From: Hofstenia miamia
Lineage: Eukaryota > Xenacoelomorpha > Acoela
DNA: 64,000 nt
Assembly (NCBI GenBank): GCA_004352715.1
Contig: SCFE01000002.1
Span: 1,070,383-1,134,382 of the forward strand
Direction: 5' to 3'
Position 1 is the first letter of the stretch, and the number at the start of each line of letters is the position of its first letter. Of the stretch, positions 10,166 through 21,876 are shown one piece after another. The translations under genes were made by a program, and so were the position numbers. The notes beneath the pieces are model-generated. The model was given only the letters and a program-made list of their open reading frames with translations. It had not been told where the DNA came from and searched no databases.

Positions 10166-11089
10166 CTAAATAATTGAATAATCTTCCTCACAACTGAAGA
10201 TTGGTAAATGAAATGCAATACTTTGCACACCAATTGTTTTAAAGCCCACATGCATACCATATGAACGTTGCTATAGCATACACACATTATACTAATTGAT
10301 ATAGGACAGAATCAATATTAATGTAATGATAAAAAATTATGGAGCTAATTCCACTGATTGTGATTATAGCGAACTATTAAAAGATTTAAAATAGCTTTAG
10401 ATTATATAATATAATTCCATTACCTTTGAACACCACTACTAGAGGGACATAGGTTACCCGAATTCGGGTATCAAATTATCGCGTCAGGCTGGTCACTGAA
10501 GCAGGAAAGATACAAGACGGTAAGTAAGACAAATTAATGTTTACCATATGAGAAACTGGTTGATATTAATCAGAAGAAATCCAAGACATTAAATATTGCG
10601 AATCGAAGTCTATGTTAGGGGTTGAGTCGGGTTTCGGTAGTGAATTTAAAATTCTGATCTGACTCAAGTGCATGCTAAGCTCATAGTTTAAACTTTCTCC
10701 ACAAAAAATTGTTCCATTATCAATATAGGCAACATCATTGAGTTGAGAAGACCAGCTATTGCGAAAACATCAATACACATTTAAGAAGGGATTGATTGCA
10801 TTTTAATTAAGAGTCAACTTACCTTAACAAAGAGAAAAAATGGTGTTAAAAAATTGCAAAATCCTCAGTTTATTCATTAGTGGATAAAGAGATTGAGGGA
10901 TTTTGCAAAGTCAGTTGTGAAAGCAAGACTGGGATGTGACAGGCCTCGGAAATATTTGAAAAACACCATTTTTCTAGAAGCACACACACTTTGTAAAATG
11001 TTTCTAGTATTCTTCTTAAAACAAACATTACAAATTAGTAGCGGAAAAAGTTTGAACTAGACAACTTTTAACATTAACAGAACACTTAC
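10166..11089. other. Probable intron
   Basis: It lies between two phase-compatible minus-strand exons. No other exon or element was recognised. Near 10,440-10,500 and 10,620-10,660 there are short GC-richer strings (e.g. ACCCGAATTCGGGT, a perfect palindrome). Confidence 0.5.
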
Positions 11090-11119
11090 TACTCAGTCTG
11101 GCACAGCAGGAAATATTAT
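11090..11119 (-). CDS. 30-nt microexon supplying the first EGF cysteine
   Basis: The acceptor ACATTTTAG ends at 11,120 and an excellent donor, GTAAGTGTT, starts at 11,089. The 30 nt read NISCCARLS in phase 1-1. Splicing to the exon at 10,165 gives CARLSTNFCNHGTC, which restores the missing first cysteine of that EGF domain with canonical spacing. That match is the main evidence that so short an exon is real. Both the splice sites and the protein logic agree, but no transcript has been examined. Confidence 0.6.
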
Positions 11120-11350
11120 CTAAAATGTATCCGAAATATTAAACAGTAAGATTGATAGTGTCAAAAGATCAATGCCAATCAAACATTTAGTTAACCTTGT
11201 ACATATTTGGTATTACATCAACTGTAAAACACCAGAATGCCAAAAGAAATATGAGATAAATGCTTTTCATTTATCTCAACTCAATTAAATAATGCCCGTT
11301 TTTCTACTGACTGCTTGCCATCTCATTGACAATTAAGAATCCACTTATTA

Positions 11351-11730
11351 ATTAGTCACAGAGTTGCACATCGGCCGGCCGGATACAGGCCGTATTTTTG
11401 CAGGCCTTACCGGCCGCACGTAAAAAAGAATTACGTTATTTCGGAAACATGTAGTCTTTCATAAACCATCTAAATAATTGTCGCCTAAATTAATGTAAAT
11501 ACTGTAACTAATGTATCTACAGTAAGTAATTTTAGTGTAAAATGATTCCAGTGAAGAAGAAATGTATCTTCCTAGGTGCATGCAGTACTATGGAAAATGC
11601 ATAGGGAAATAAGTCGTAGTTAAAAAAACAACTTTAACACATAACAGGCCTCTACCGGCCGTAAAATAAATGAACACCAGCCAGAATCTTTGCAGGCCGG
11701 CCGGCCGCCCTATGCAACATTGATTAGTCA
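11351..11730. mobile_element. hAT-type MITE, 364 bp, with 8-bp target duplication
   Basis: Perfect ATTAGTCA duplications at 11,351-11,358 and 11,723-11,730 flank an element (11,359-11,722). It starts CAGAGTTGCACATCGGCC and ends with the inverse of CAATGTTGCATAGGGCGGCC. Both ends carry GGCCGGCCGG runs. An 8-bp duplication with CA(G/A)-initial imperfect inverted repeats is diagnostic of hAT. It has no ORF and lies just outside the microexon, within the presumed intron. Confidence 0.85.
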
Positions 11731-12003
11731 TAGCATTTTTACATAAAATCAATGTCACATATTCAGGAATTTTTCAAATTATTATTAAAATAAAGCCTTT
11801 TGAATGCCTGACAGCATTTGTATTACAAGTTTTATATTAATATAGTTGGTCTAAACCATAACTTAAAACACCCTACTACATATTGCTAAATTTTGAAAAC
11901 TTCTTGAAGTTTTAATATTTATGTAATTTGACTGATAGATCTGAGTCTACTTCATTGGTCGATTTAATTACATATGCCTTTGGCCCATTTGAATGAAGAA
12001 CTA

Positions 12004-12100
12004 AAGGGGGTGATACACAGTCAAATTTGTGTGTCAAACTTATTTAGATAATTACTCGGCACACAAATCCACGATAAGTTTGCACGTGTATCACCCCTTC
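12004..12100. mobile_element. Short foldback element or hairpin (~97 bp)
   Basis: AAGGGGGTGATACAC at the left pairs with GTGTATCACCCCTT at the right, and the interior has partial inverted similarity (CAAACTTAT on both arms). It is a MITE-sized palindrome in a presumed intron. The target duplication is not clear. Confidence 0.55.
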
Positions 12101-14493
12101 CAACTTTCAATTTTAGCGATCTAATCACTTTTCATTTTCTCGTCCAACTTCTGTGCAAATAAATATTCATTCTGAAATAATCATGTGCATATTTCTCGCA
12201 ATATTGAAAGCAGAGACAGTGTATTTAGAGTTAGGATGTGACAGAGATAGAAATGGCCCGAAAACTTAGTCCTATGTTCGGCCCACTTAAATTAATGCTA
12301 ATTCGTCAATATATATGATCATTGCTTAAAATTTGTTTTTCAATTTTCAGTTTACAAGAATAATGTTGCGTTAAAATTTTTTTAATAAAAATTTGTTCAC
12401 TGAAATTGAAAAAAATAATTAAATTTTAGAAGAATAAGAACTACCAATAAAGAAATTCGAATTTCAGGTGTAATTTTGATTAGTATTCAAAACTCTTGCT
12501 TACAGAGTCTATGAAAGCGGACATTTGCTATCTTGAGATAAATAGATTGCTAACTGATTGCAATGAACGTAAAAAATATGCACTAATGTAAAATAACATT
12601 CAGCTTAATTTTCATTTGTAAGAGAAATTTAATTGATCAAAATCAGGAAAGCGATCAATTACACAAGCGTGATATGTTGAAAAAACTTTCCAGATAAATG
12701 TAAATAATGGGATTTTTATAAAAAAAACTTTCAAATATTACTGATACAGACTAAGTATAAAATATTTGGAAAACAATTTGAAGAATCAAAAAGGATTTAC
12801 AGTAAACTTACTCGCCAACATACTATCTAAAAACTTCTTTGGTAATTTGAATCTTCAAATTCAGCAAAACTGCATGAATTTTTAAATTCTTAACTCCCAT
12901 CATCCCAATTGACTTCAAAATGTAGTTTTACATAGTTTTGGTGTTCTGGGAATTTCAACAAGTTTGAGTGTATACAGGTATCAATTCTCTCTATTGTATA
13001 ATATTTATAACCAGATTTTATTCTAGCAAATTGTCTGAGATATGGTGAGAAAACCTATTACGACTTCAACCTTCTGATTTACTGCATAATGTAATAAATT
13101 GAAAATGCAGGCTTTATATAAATTTGGCAGATAGTTATAATTTCGATAAATTGATCTGCAATGTCTTGGATGAATTTTGTCAATACTACTGGGAGCATGA
13201 CAATGATTCTGTTAGTGAGATCTTTATGCTTAGCAAACCGCTGGACAATGGTCTTGTTTTGGAATGTTTTAGATACAGTTTCATTGAATTCAAATGAAAA
13301 GAGCAAATAATATTTATTAAGGTTCTTGCTATGGAACATCAATCCACGTTTGACAATGCGACCAAGAGATTTAGGTAGTTACGCGCATCTTTGGGTATAA
13401 CATTCTAATCTGTTTGCACAATTCAAGCCCAAAAGCGTTTGAAAGATGTGAGGACTGTCCAGCATCAATCCAGAGTTGGCAAAAGTGATGTTCTTTTACA
13501 AAAAAACACTAAACAATAAAAACTGTCTTTTGCTCTACGATAGAACCACTTCAAAGTACTAAAGTTTTGTTGAAATCCCATATAGTAGAAAACATTAAAT
13601 TATGATAAACTTGCCATTAGCAGGTGTAAGATGAAAAACGTTCAGTATTTCCAGGGTAAATTTACTAATTAACCTCAATGATCTCAAATAAGGGAAAATT
13701 AACTAATTGTTGCTTTTATAAAATGAGAAGCAATCTGACAAAATTTAACCCAATTCTCTTTCGTCAACTATATTTTCAAAATTTTGATATGCCATATTAC
13801 GACACTCCTGTTTTTGTTCATTTCGAAATTTTATATCTGGTATAAAGTAAACTGCTTCCCATAAAAACATTAACTAGATTCTGTCAACTCAGAAAGCATC
13901 ATAAAATTTAGTCTATTGAAAAAATTCAAATTTCAAAAATTCACAACTTTTTCTTACCAATCATTAAAATGATGATGTCACTTTCGTAATAATGACGTCA
14001 TCACCTATATAAAGGTCTCATTTCATGGAAAATATAAAATTTATATTACGGAGGCCGAATCAACCCCTTGTGAGTTCAACAGACAAAAATAACCCGTGAC
14101 AAATAGGATTCATAGAAATATCAACGCGCTTAATCAAAAGTGATTAAATAGATGTTTCCATGAACAATAGTTGACAAATCGTTCACTGGCAAAACTCTTA
14201 TAATTGGTTTCTTAATCGCGTTGTCTGACACGGAAGTTAATGCCTCAAGTACATTGTAAGAAAATTGCGTATTCCCAATCGCTTCGGTATCTGTTATTGA
14301 TGCAAATATTTGAATAAAATTGAAAAATGAGACTTATGTTATGACGACCAAACCTCTTTTTGCAACATTTCTAACATCAAAGCAATTTTTTCCGTTTGGC
14401 ACCCTGCACTTGACACATGAAGGAAGTGAGCCACTGATCAAATTTATTAGTACAACTTACTGTTTATAAGAAAATTAAAAACAAAATAATTAC
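12101..14493. other. Probable intron; weak ORFs only
   Basis: A minus-strand frame at 13,342-13,079 (hydrophobic, Lys/Ile-rich) has no recognisable domain. About 13,510-13,620 resembles 40,560-40,680 (shared strings such as ATAGTAG(A/C)AAACATT), so it contains an old dispersed repeat. A minus-strand stretch at about 14,434-14,352 (SCVKCRVPNGKNCFDVRNVA) could be a further exon, but the acceptor phase does not match its neighbours. Confidence 0.4.
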
Positions 14494-14655
14494 CATTGTA
14501 ATATTGGCATGGCCTTAATTTGACTTCACATCTCTCACCTCCAATATGATAAGGACACTTACACCACGGTTCATTCTTTGTATAGTTCATATGACAAGTT
14601 CCATTATTTTCACAATTGACATTCTTGCATTTATCACTCAAATTGCAGACACTTC
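14494..14655 (-). CDS. EGF-like exon (162 nt, phase 1-1)
   Basis: The acceptor TTAATATTTAG ends at 14,656 and the donor GTAATTATT starts at 14,493. The 54-codon exon carries SVCNLSDKCKNVNCENNGTC, then PWCKCPYHIGGERC and RPCQYYN. The core C-x4-C-x5-C-x10-C-x-C-x8-C is an EGF-like domain, with GG before the last cysteine. Being symmetric (phase 1-1) it can be spliced to the cysteine-rich exon upstream (18,608) and the microexon downstream (11,119) without a frameshift. This is typical of exon-shuffled extracellular genes. The gene's identity is unknown. Confidence 0.75.
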
Positions 14656-17600
14656 CTAAATATTAACAATTGATATGAAATCATAACACGCAAATATTCG
14701 TATTGATCTATAGACTGCATTGAGAACAAGGAATTTCCTTAGGAAAATATACTTCGATGCATGATTCCATGGAAAGGAAGGTGAAGAAGTAACGTAAGCA
14801 TGCATAACGATCACACTGTATCATTAAATAGTTTAAATTATCACAGAAATAACTATGCTTTTAAGAAAATAACTTAAACTTATATATAAAGTAAATGGCT
14901 GAAGATCATACTTAGGAGATACAGGTGCTTGCTCATTGCAACAACCAAAATTACAAAAACTTATTTACTTTGACGGCACATTGATATAATGATATTGCAT
15001 GCTCAGCAAAATTGATATAAATGTTGAAAAATAATGTAACTGTCTTGTAGTGGGGAAGTTGCGTTGTGAATATCCACAAACAAGAGGACATTTTTGAAAT
15101 TGCTAATGTAAACAAATATTTACATAGGAAAACAAAATGCCTATTTGAATACAAATTGAACGCTTGCCGTCGTTGCCTACCAATTGGATCCAAAATTTCA
15201 CAAAGGTATGTTTGATTAAGACAATTTTACTTTTGAATATAATTACAATCACTGTCACAACAGCAGATGCCTTCGCTAAAAATGTCCAGTATCTTCGCTT
15301 CCCGTAATTTTCAAGACCGCGTTGAAATCAATAGCAACATGTTTATATTAGGGGTAAAACTAAAAATAAATTTTTTTGCAGAACTTGAAAAAAATAGGCA
15401 ACTAATTACACATAGGTGTCATTAATCAGTGATGGGATCGACGTAACATCGATTCAAGAAAGTGAATGGACATCCAATTTGTTTTTCAGATATTCAAAGA
15501 ATAACACACTTCCCGAATATGGTTTCCGTAACATTGGCCTAGAAAACCAACTCATTATAAACCTGTCATCAAACCTCCTTAAAAAAGGCAAGGAAATGAT
15601 GATCCACAAAATACATTGACTCAATAGATTTTATTGTATTTTTGGTCCAGCCTTTATTATTTATCAAGACAATAACAATTAATTGCGTTATTGTAAGCGA
15701 ATATTATCAGTTTATTACGAATTGACTTGACTGTAAATAAATTACTGACTGTACTCGCTAATATTGGTAAACGTGTCGAGCAGACAATCAAGAAATAAAT
15801 ATAATTGTTATCGTGAGTCAATTAAAGGGTACTCTCACCAAAGCCAGTACGCTTGTGCCAAATGTTAGTTGATAAAGATCAACGCAAACACCCTGGAATT
15901 AACTAAACAATACGCGCAAATATGAAACAGTCAACCACAAATCGCAAACAATGGTAAACAGGATGCTATCGTCGGAAACAGAAAGTAGTGTAAATATATA
16001 CTTGATCTGGTGAGAAAATTTTCATTTACTAGTTAGCTATTTGTGCAGATTAAAAAATGGCAGTAGAGAGGCATGAAAAACAAATCTCAAATAACTAATT
16101 AACTAATAACTAATTTCATCAATAAATTGCATGTTTAGTGTTCATTTTCCCAGCTAGTAGCTCTTTAAAATCAATTACTATAGCAATCGACTTGAAATAA
16201 GTGATGTCAAAACCCCCCAAAAATCAATGTGGTCTAAAGCCTTATATCATCATATCAGTTTCACTTACATCTGTCAAAACTGTTAAAGTTCCCCTAAACG
16301 GTCAACCATATTACAGTAGGGTGAATACTTAGCTCTCATTCCAGAATGGAGTAGGGGATAATTTCCACAGAAAACAGAACTGTAATTCCATAAATATTAG
16401 TGTACTTTGAAAGGAATTTATTAAGAGTACTTTGGAAAGCTTGAATTTTTGGCATGATTTGTATTATCTCCGATTTGTTCAAGCATCATATTGTGGAGTA
16501 AATGAAGTGCAATTATATTTGCTGTAAACAAATCCTGTAAAAACGGCAATTACACAACCGGATCCGGATATCCGGTAAAATTTAACTTATTACCCGATTT
16601 TACCGGATAACATATTTTGAGATAAAAATTGATTAAAAAATAAAAAAACTATATTTGTTCCATGTTGTCATGCAATAAAACAAAAAAGTTTTTCTGACAT
16701 ATCAGGACGTCTTTTATTCCGTTGACTTGACAATACATTGACATGCATGCTGAATATTTCAAAATAACTTTCAGTCGCAGAAGGTCGGTATTGGTTAAGA
16801 AATGGGGTTGTTCTTCGGTAACAATTGAACAATATGCTATCCGGCAGTCAAATTGTCCGGCATATTCAATTCACTATCCCGATTCCATCCTAGATGAAAT
16901 CGGTTGAGGTTTATTTTACTGTCAACATAATATGATATGTAGGCAACAATATTTTTTAATTTTCAAAAATTGAGCTACGTGAACATGTATGTCAATAGAG
17001 ATCCTAGACCAAAAATATATTTTCTTACTCGGCAGAATGAGGCAAGTCACATATCAATGAGGGTTTTGCAATTAAATATCTAATATTGGAAACTGCACAA
17101 ATTTTAGAGAATGGGAACTCCCTAACAACAAAAGGGTTGAGAAACAAATGCCTGTAAAAAGTCTATAAACATTTCGAGAAAATAATTCACAACCAAATAT
17201 CCCGAGAATTAATGCGTTAAATTAATCACTGCGCGTTTCGAACCTAGGACGAAAAACAAGCAAGAAACGTTATTATTGAAAAATATTTGAAGTCACTCGC
17301 GTGATTGTTGTGACGCTTTGTTCGTCTTATCAGAATGATTTTAAACAATGTTGTAGTTTTACGCGCAGTTGTGTAAACACAGAAATTAATGAGACTGTTT
17401 GCTCACTTGCAGTTATAAAGTGCTTTAATATCATTGATCATTGAAAAATAAGTTACATACAAATTAAAATTGAGAACATAGGTCATTCTATTGCTAAATT
17501 TCATTAATTTCTAAAAAATTGCGAGGGAAATATTTTAGTCAACGGTAAATTGTCAATATTTTCGTTGTCAAGTGAATTTATATTTTCGTTAAGTATATTC

Positions 17601-18607
17601 AATATTTATATTGGCGCTAAGAATGAGTTAATAATATTTCATATCTGTTGCTTATTTGTGTCATTTTCTTTTGCATCATCTTTAAAAGTGGTACATAACA
17701 TTTCAGGGAGTTGAAAACCTAAAATAGAGGAAATACAACAAAAAATTGATTAAAGTTCTTGCAATTCAAGAAATTTTACTCTGATTTAATCTGCTACCCA
17801 TATTTGTATATATATAAAAATAATAAAAGGTCAACTTTGTCTATATACTTAGAAACATATTTTAAAAATTTAAAGGTCGAAATAGAGCCAAATTTTACAC
17901 AATTTGGCTATAAGTAAAAACGTTAACATTTACTTATGGGGAAACTTATGCATTTTGCATTTCAATTTGTAAACAAAAGATTCGAGAGGAGGAACCTCCA
18001 CTTATGAAAAACAGCAGAGTACTTATAAATTTCTTAGTTACAACGACTCAAAAAACATGAAACTGTAGTCTGAATGGAGAAGACATTAGTCAAATAAGCA
18101 TTCAAATCTGCATTTCTGTCATTGTCATTAACAAATTACAATTGAAATCTATACTTAGTCAAAAGAACAATTTTCTCAAAGCCATAAAGTATTAAAAAAC
18201 ATCTTCAGGAATTTTCAGAAGGTCAATTGTATTGCAAACTCTGCGAAAAGTCTTTCACGGCACAAATTGTTCAAAGCATATTGCAAAGCAACAATAAACA
18301 ACATCTACTCAGCAGTTCACAAAGCTACAAAGAGAATGAGTTTGATGGACTTTTTGTTATTCATTCCTTCAATTGGATATTCCTTTGAATAAAACTAAGC
18401 ATCATGCAATGATCAAACTCTAACAATCATGTGGTAGGCAGTTTTCGTCTGTGTCTAAATGCAGACCAAAGAAATTTTCGAAAAGAAAATGGGCGATGTT
18501 AGAAGTAAGTTGCCAGCCAAGAAGATATGTTTTGAAGCTGAAGAAACCACCATTCGCAATGTTTGTAAACTTTGGCTAGATAACTGAGTGATCCATCAAC
18601 AACTTAC
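14656..18607. other. Probable intron
   Basis: AT-rich sequence with no convincing exon. Near 15,842-15,894 (minus) a 54-nt open stretch ends in a good donor (GTGAGAGT) but lacks a matching phase. Near 16,556-16,620 and 16,845-16,910, CCGG-rich strings (GGATCCGGATATCCGG, an inverted repeat) look like the remains of a hAT-type element; no ends were established. Confidence 0.45.
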
Positions 18608-18724
18608 TCTTTGCCGCTCTGTTGTAGCAATAGCCACGAATGGTACAACATTGGTAGTCAATCGATTTATACCCCATGTGACAAAGCTTTTTGCAGTAGG
18701 CAGGTACGGGAGAATGCATACGTA
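18608..18724 (-). CDS. Cysteine-rich exon (117 nt, phase 1-1), domain unknown
   Basis: The acceptor CTTCATTTTAG ends at 18,725 and a near-consensus donor, GTAAGTTG, starts at 18,607. The 39 codons read ...PVPAYCKKLCHMG... and ...YQCCTIRGYCYN..., giving the pattern C-x3-C-x10-CC-x5-C. The vicinal CC pair and short length suggest a small disulfide-rich extracellular module. I do not recognise the family, and five visible cysteines mean at least one partner lies in another exon. Strand, phase and cysteine content match the EGF exons downstream, so it is probably part of the same gene; a separate gene is possible. The first exon with a signal peptide was not found. Confidence 0.5.
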
Positions 18725-19211
18725 CTAAAATGAAGAAAACAATTTGCCACAGAAGATTATGGCATATGTATTTTTAAATCAATTTTATTTTTAACTATTA
18801 ATATAAAGATAGTTTAGAGCAAATTACAATTTTTGCAATTTTTATAAAAATGCCATTGTTTCAGGTATCATTGTTGAGAGAGCAAGAATTGCTGTAAATG
18901 ATGAGGATGTAATGCAAAAGTTAGTGCAAGTCACAAATTACTATAAAATTAAGTGGACTAGTAAAATTCCATTTTTGATGCCTGGCAGAAAATTGAAAAT
19001 TATATACATGTTTTAATAAATCATTCCAATGATGCTAAACTGTACTTAGAAAACGTCTAAAACGAAGCTAGAGACTTCAAAGGAACTAATCGGTGCGATG
19101 GGTTATTTAAATTCTATAGAATATGAATTGCGGTAAAATTGAAATGTTCTACTCCCTCAGTGAAAGGTTCTTCCAAATGTTAAAAAACATGCTTCAAGAT
19201 AATAGAAATGT

Positions 19212-19216
<5 letters not shown>

Positions 19217-19262
<46 letters not shown>
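19217..19262. repeat. (TA)n microsatellite at the outer edge of the left inverted-repeat arm
   Basis: A pure TA tract. Homology with the right arm begins immediately inside it, and the right arm also ends in (TA)n at 50,164-50,245. Confidence 0.9.
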
Positions 19263-19266
<4 letters not shown>

Positions 19267-19678
19267 AAATATACTATTGATTTTTCATAGTCATACCGAT
19301 CCCACGGTATTTTATGTGAATCAAACCGAACCGACTCCCAAAATGTTTGTTCCGCCGGGCCCTAAAAGTTTCCTTGTAATTATACAATTGAACAATATAA
19401 TTAAATTTCAATAAATGCTTGAATTCTGTTTTATAAGTAATTTGAATTAGTTCTACATGCATGTAAAATATATTGACAATTCAGTAGCAAATTTACTTCA
19501 TTGAAAGGAATAAGTGATTTTGTTAAAAAAATTCGAATATTTAGAATTCAATATCGTCAGGGGTCATTTTGAAGTTAAAATTTTTGAGCTTCAAAATCCT
19601 CGTATTTTCAGACTCACGGCTACTTGAGACAATCTGTCCCCAAAACAAAATCGTTAATTACTGATCGTTGAAATGAAT

Positions 19679-19807
19679 AATGTGCGTTCAGACGAGCATC
19701 TTTTTGATGTATGCTAATTTGAATAAAGTGCGTTCAGACGAGCATCTTATTGACGTATATCAAATGATATATGTACATCAAAAGGTTCTCGTCTGAACTC
19801 ACCTTTA
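19679..19807. mobile_element. MITE of the AGGTG(C/A)GTTCAGACG family
   Basis: The right end reads GTCTGAACTCACCT followed by TTA (19,805-19,807). Two GTGCGTTCAGACGAGCATCTT units lie at about 19,682 and 19,729. The left end is degenerate. The copy in the other arm is at about 49,619-49,747. It is related to 6211 by the repeated unit and to 2626 by the AGGTG terminus and TTA target. Confidence 0.55.
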
Positions 19808-20856
19808 AGCGAACACGATAAAATTGTTCAACATAATTATACATTTACTTTAAGCATATAGAGTGATCTAAACTGAGAAGACGGATTTGATAAAAAGGAT
19901 AATTTTATCGGAAAAAGGATATTTATCGGAAAAAAAATGTCACTCTTCAAAAGAAAGCTATAAATTTAGAACTATTAAAACTACAAGGACAGTTCTTCAG
20001 TTATTAAGGAAAATATGATATCAAATATATTCTCAGGAAGATGAAAAACTTAAAAATTTTTTACCAAACAGATCTCGAAATGCCAAAGAAACACTTCGAT
20101 CGAAAAAATCCGGTATTGAAAAAACTCGATTAAATTTTTTTATGTCTTTTTCCCTAACAGATATTGAAAATTTTTTTCTTGTTATCACATTTACTTTCTG
20201 AATTAATTATTATTAATAATTATTATTAAAAAACTGATCAAATCATCGGCATGTGACGCTGAATACAATTAGGCGAAAAAATACTGGTATTCAGAGTTGC
20301 TTATAAAAAAGCATTTGATTGACTCAACACCATCTTAAATTATAATAGATCCTCCTAATAAGTATTATGCCCTACGGCCCTACTAGACTTGATGAAAGCT
20401 CTTCTTTCAACTAGACAGTTTTCTTTACTTTACTGAGATCCGTTGCGTTGAAGGTATTTTTTTCACATTCAATTGAAAAATACATTTTCTGTTGTGAAAT
20501 CCATCAAGGGTTGGAACCTGGGTCGGAATTGTTATGTGCAGGATATAGGCCTAAATTATGTGGGTGTGATATGAACCTGGTCCCAAAATTGAATACTGTG
20601 ATAAATTAATTTCAGCTTCGCTTCTTCAAGTTGCGGAGCATTCCTTTTGGAATTCCTAACTTCCCTAAAAAATTAGACAATAAAGCACCGCAACTCATAA
20701 TATCTAGCTAGGTACCTATCATGTGGGGAGAGATACTTTGTTAAATTTGCACTTTGGTATTTAAATAAATGGCAACCTACTTTCAACTCTGATCCACTTC
20801 CATTTCACAACGGAAAAATAATCCGTTTGCAACACACTTTGTACAATGAACAATTG

Positions 20857-20965
20857 TAAAGCCCCGTTTACACTGATTCAACTTGAGGAATTCGTCAAGC
20901 GAATTCAATAGCGCATGGACACGTTTTCACCTATTCCTCATGTTGATTGCATTTGAGGAGTTCTA
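20857..20965. mobile_element. MITE end, AGCCCCGTTTACAC family
   Basis: TAA precedes AGCCCCGTTTACACTGATTC, followed by a palindromic block (AATTCGTCAAGCGAATT). The same module recurs at 45,827-45,960 (ACCCCGTTTACAAC, then the same palindrome) and in the other arm of the inverted repeat. Neither copy has a visible right terminus. TWA-flanked GC-rich termini suggest another PIF-like family. Confidence 0.4.
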
Positions 20966-21876
20966 TATTAAAAGCTCCTGTTTGCATTGGTTCCTTTTTC
21001 GTTGGTCAAATTACCTTTTCAAAAAGCAGAACAGTTCAAGTTATAGTAAATTATTGAGAGATTCCAGAAAGAAAATATAATTATCCCCTAATTGCAAAAC
21101 TGTAGATTGCTGAAACTTGAATTTAAATTTTCATAGGAATACCTCTAAAACTAAGCAAAATAGTCTCTCTTTATAAGGTAAAACAAGAAGTATTTTTAAT
21201 CATTTTAGCCAGTAATTTTCCGGCCTTTCCTGAAATTTAAAAGCGGCTGCAGGCCGGTAAATTGCCAGGCCTGGCCGGTTTCATCTCTGGTGCAGAGCCG
21301 TAACTACGGTGGTCAACTGACCACCTAAATATATTTTAGCTTTGCCTTTGTCAGCTTGAAAAATGGGGGAATATGCAAATACGCCAGAGTACACCGAGAA
21401 ATTCTGTATATAATTGTTGGTGACGGATTAGGGTGTAAATCGATCCAGGAAAAGTTTACTTTAATATTAATTCAAATATAATACAGCTACAGGAATGAAT
21501 GGCTAGGATTTTAGTTGCATAATTTGATGAAAACCATGTAAAAGATAAAAGAAACCATGGCGACACCATAGAATTTCTTTTAATTATTTGCAATTAAACT
21601 TCTTATCAATTGAGCAAGATTTTGATAGTAATCAAAGGAGTATTTACATAAATCCAATTCTAACAGTAAATGTCATGTGAAATACAGAAATTGCCATGAT
21701 CTTTCTGTTACATTCAGTGATGAATACTATTGTTAAGTAGGTAGCAATTCCATAAAAGCATCAATGTTTGATTCTTGCAGGTTTAGTGGTGCAGGATCTT
21801 TTAGCTCACTGAAATGAATCAAGTCAAATCATCGACCTATTCTATATATCTCTACAGATACTACACTCGTTTTATA

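Noticed and set aside
13079-13342. 87-codon minus-strand ORF in the EGF gene's presumed intron
   Set aside because: AT-driven composition (Ile, Lys, Phe, Asn), no domain, and no phase-compatible splice sites.
18866-19015. Plus-strand open stretch after the acceptor-like ATTGTTTCAG
   Set aside because: 48 codons with no recognisable motif and no donor. It opposes the strand of the cysteine-rich exon nearby.
20883-21080. 65-codon ORF found identically in both inverted-repeat arms
   Set aside because: Its duplication follows from the arm duplication. It overlaps a MITE end and shows no domain.
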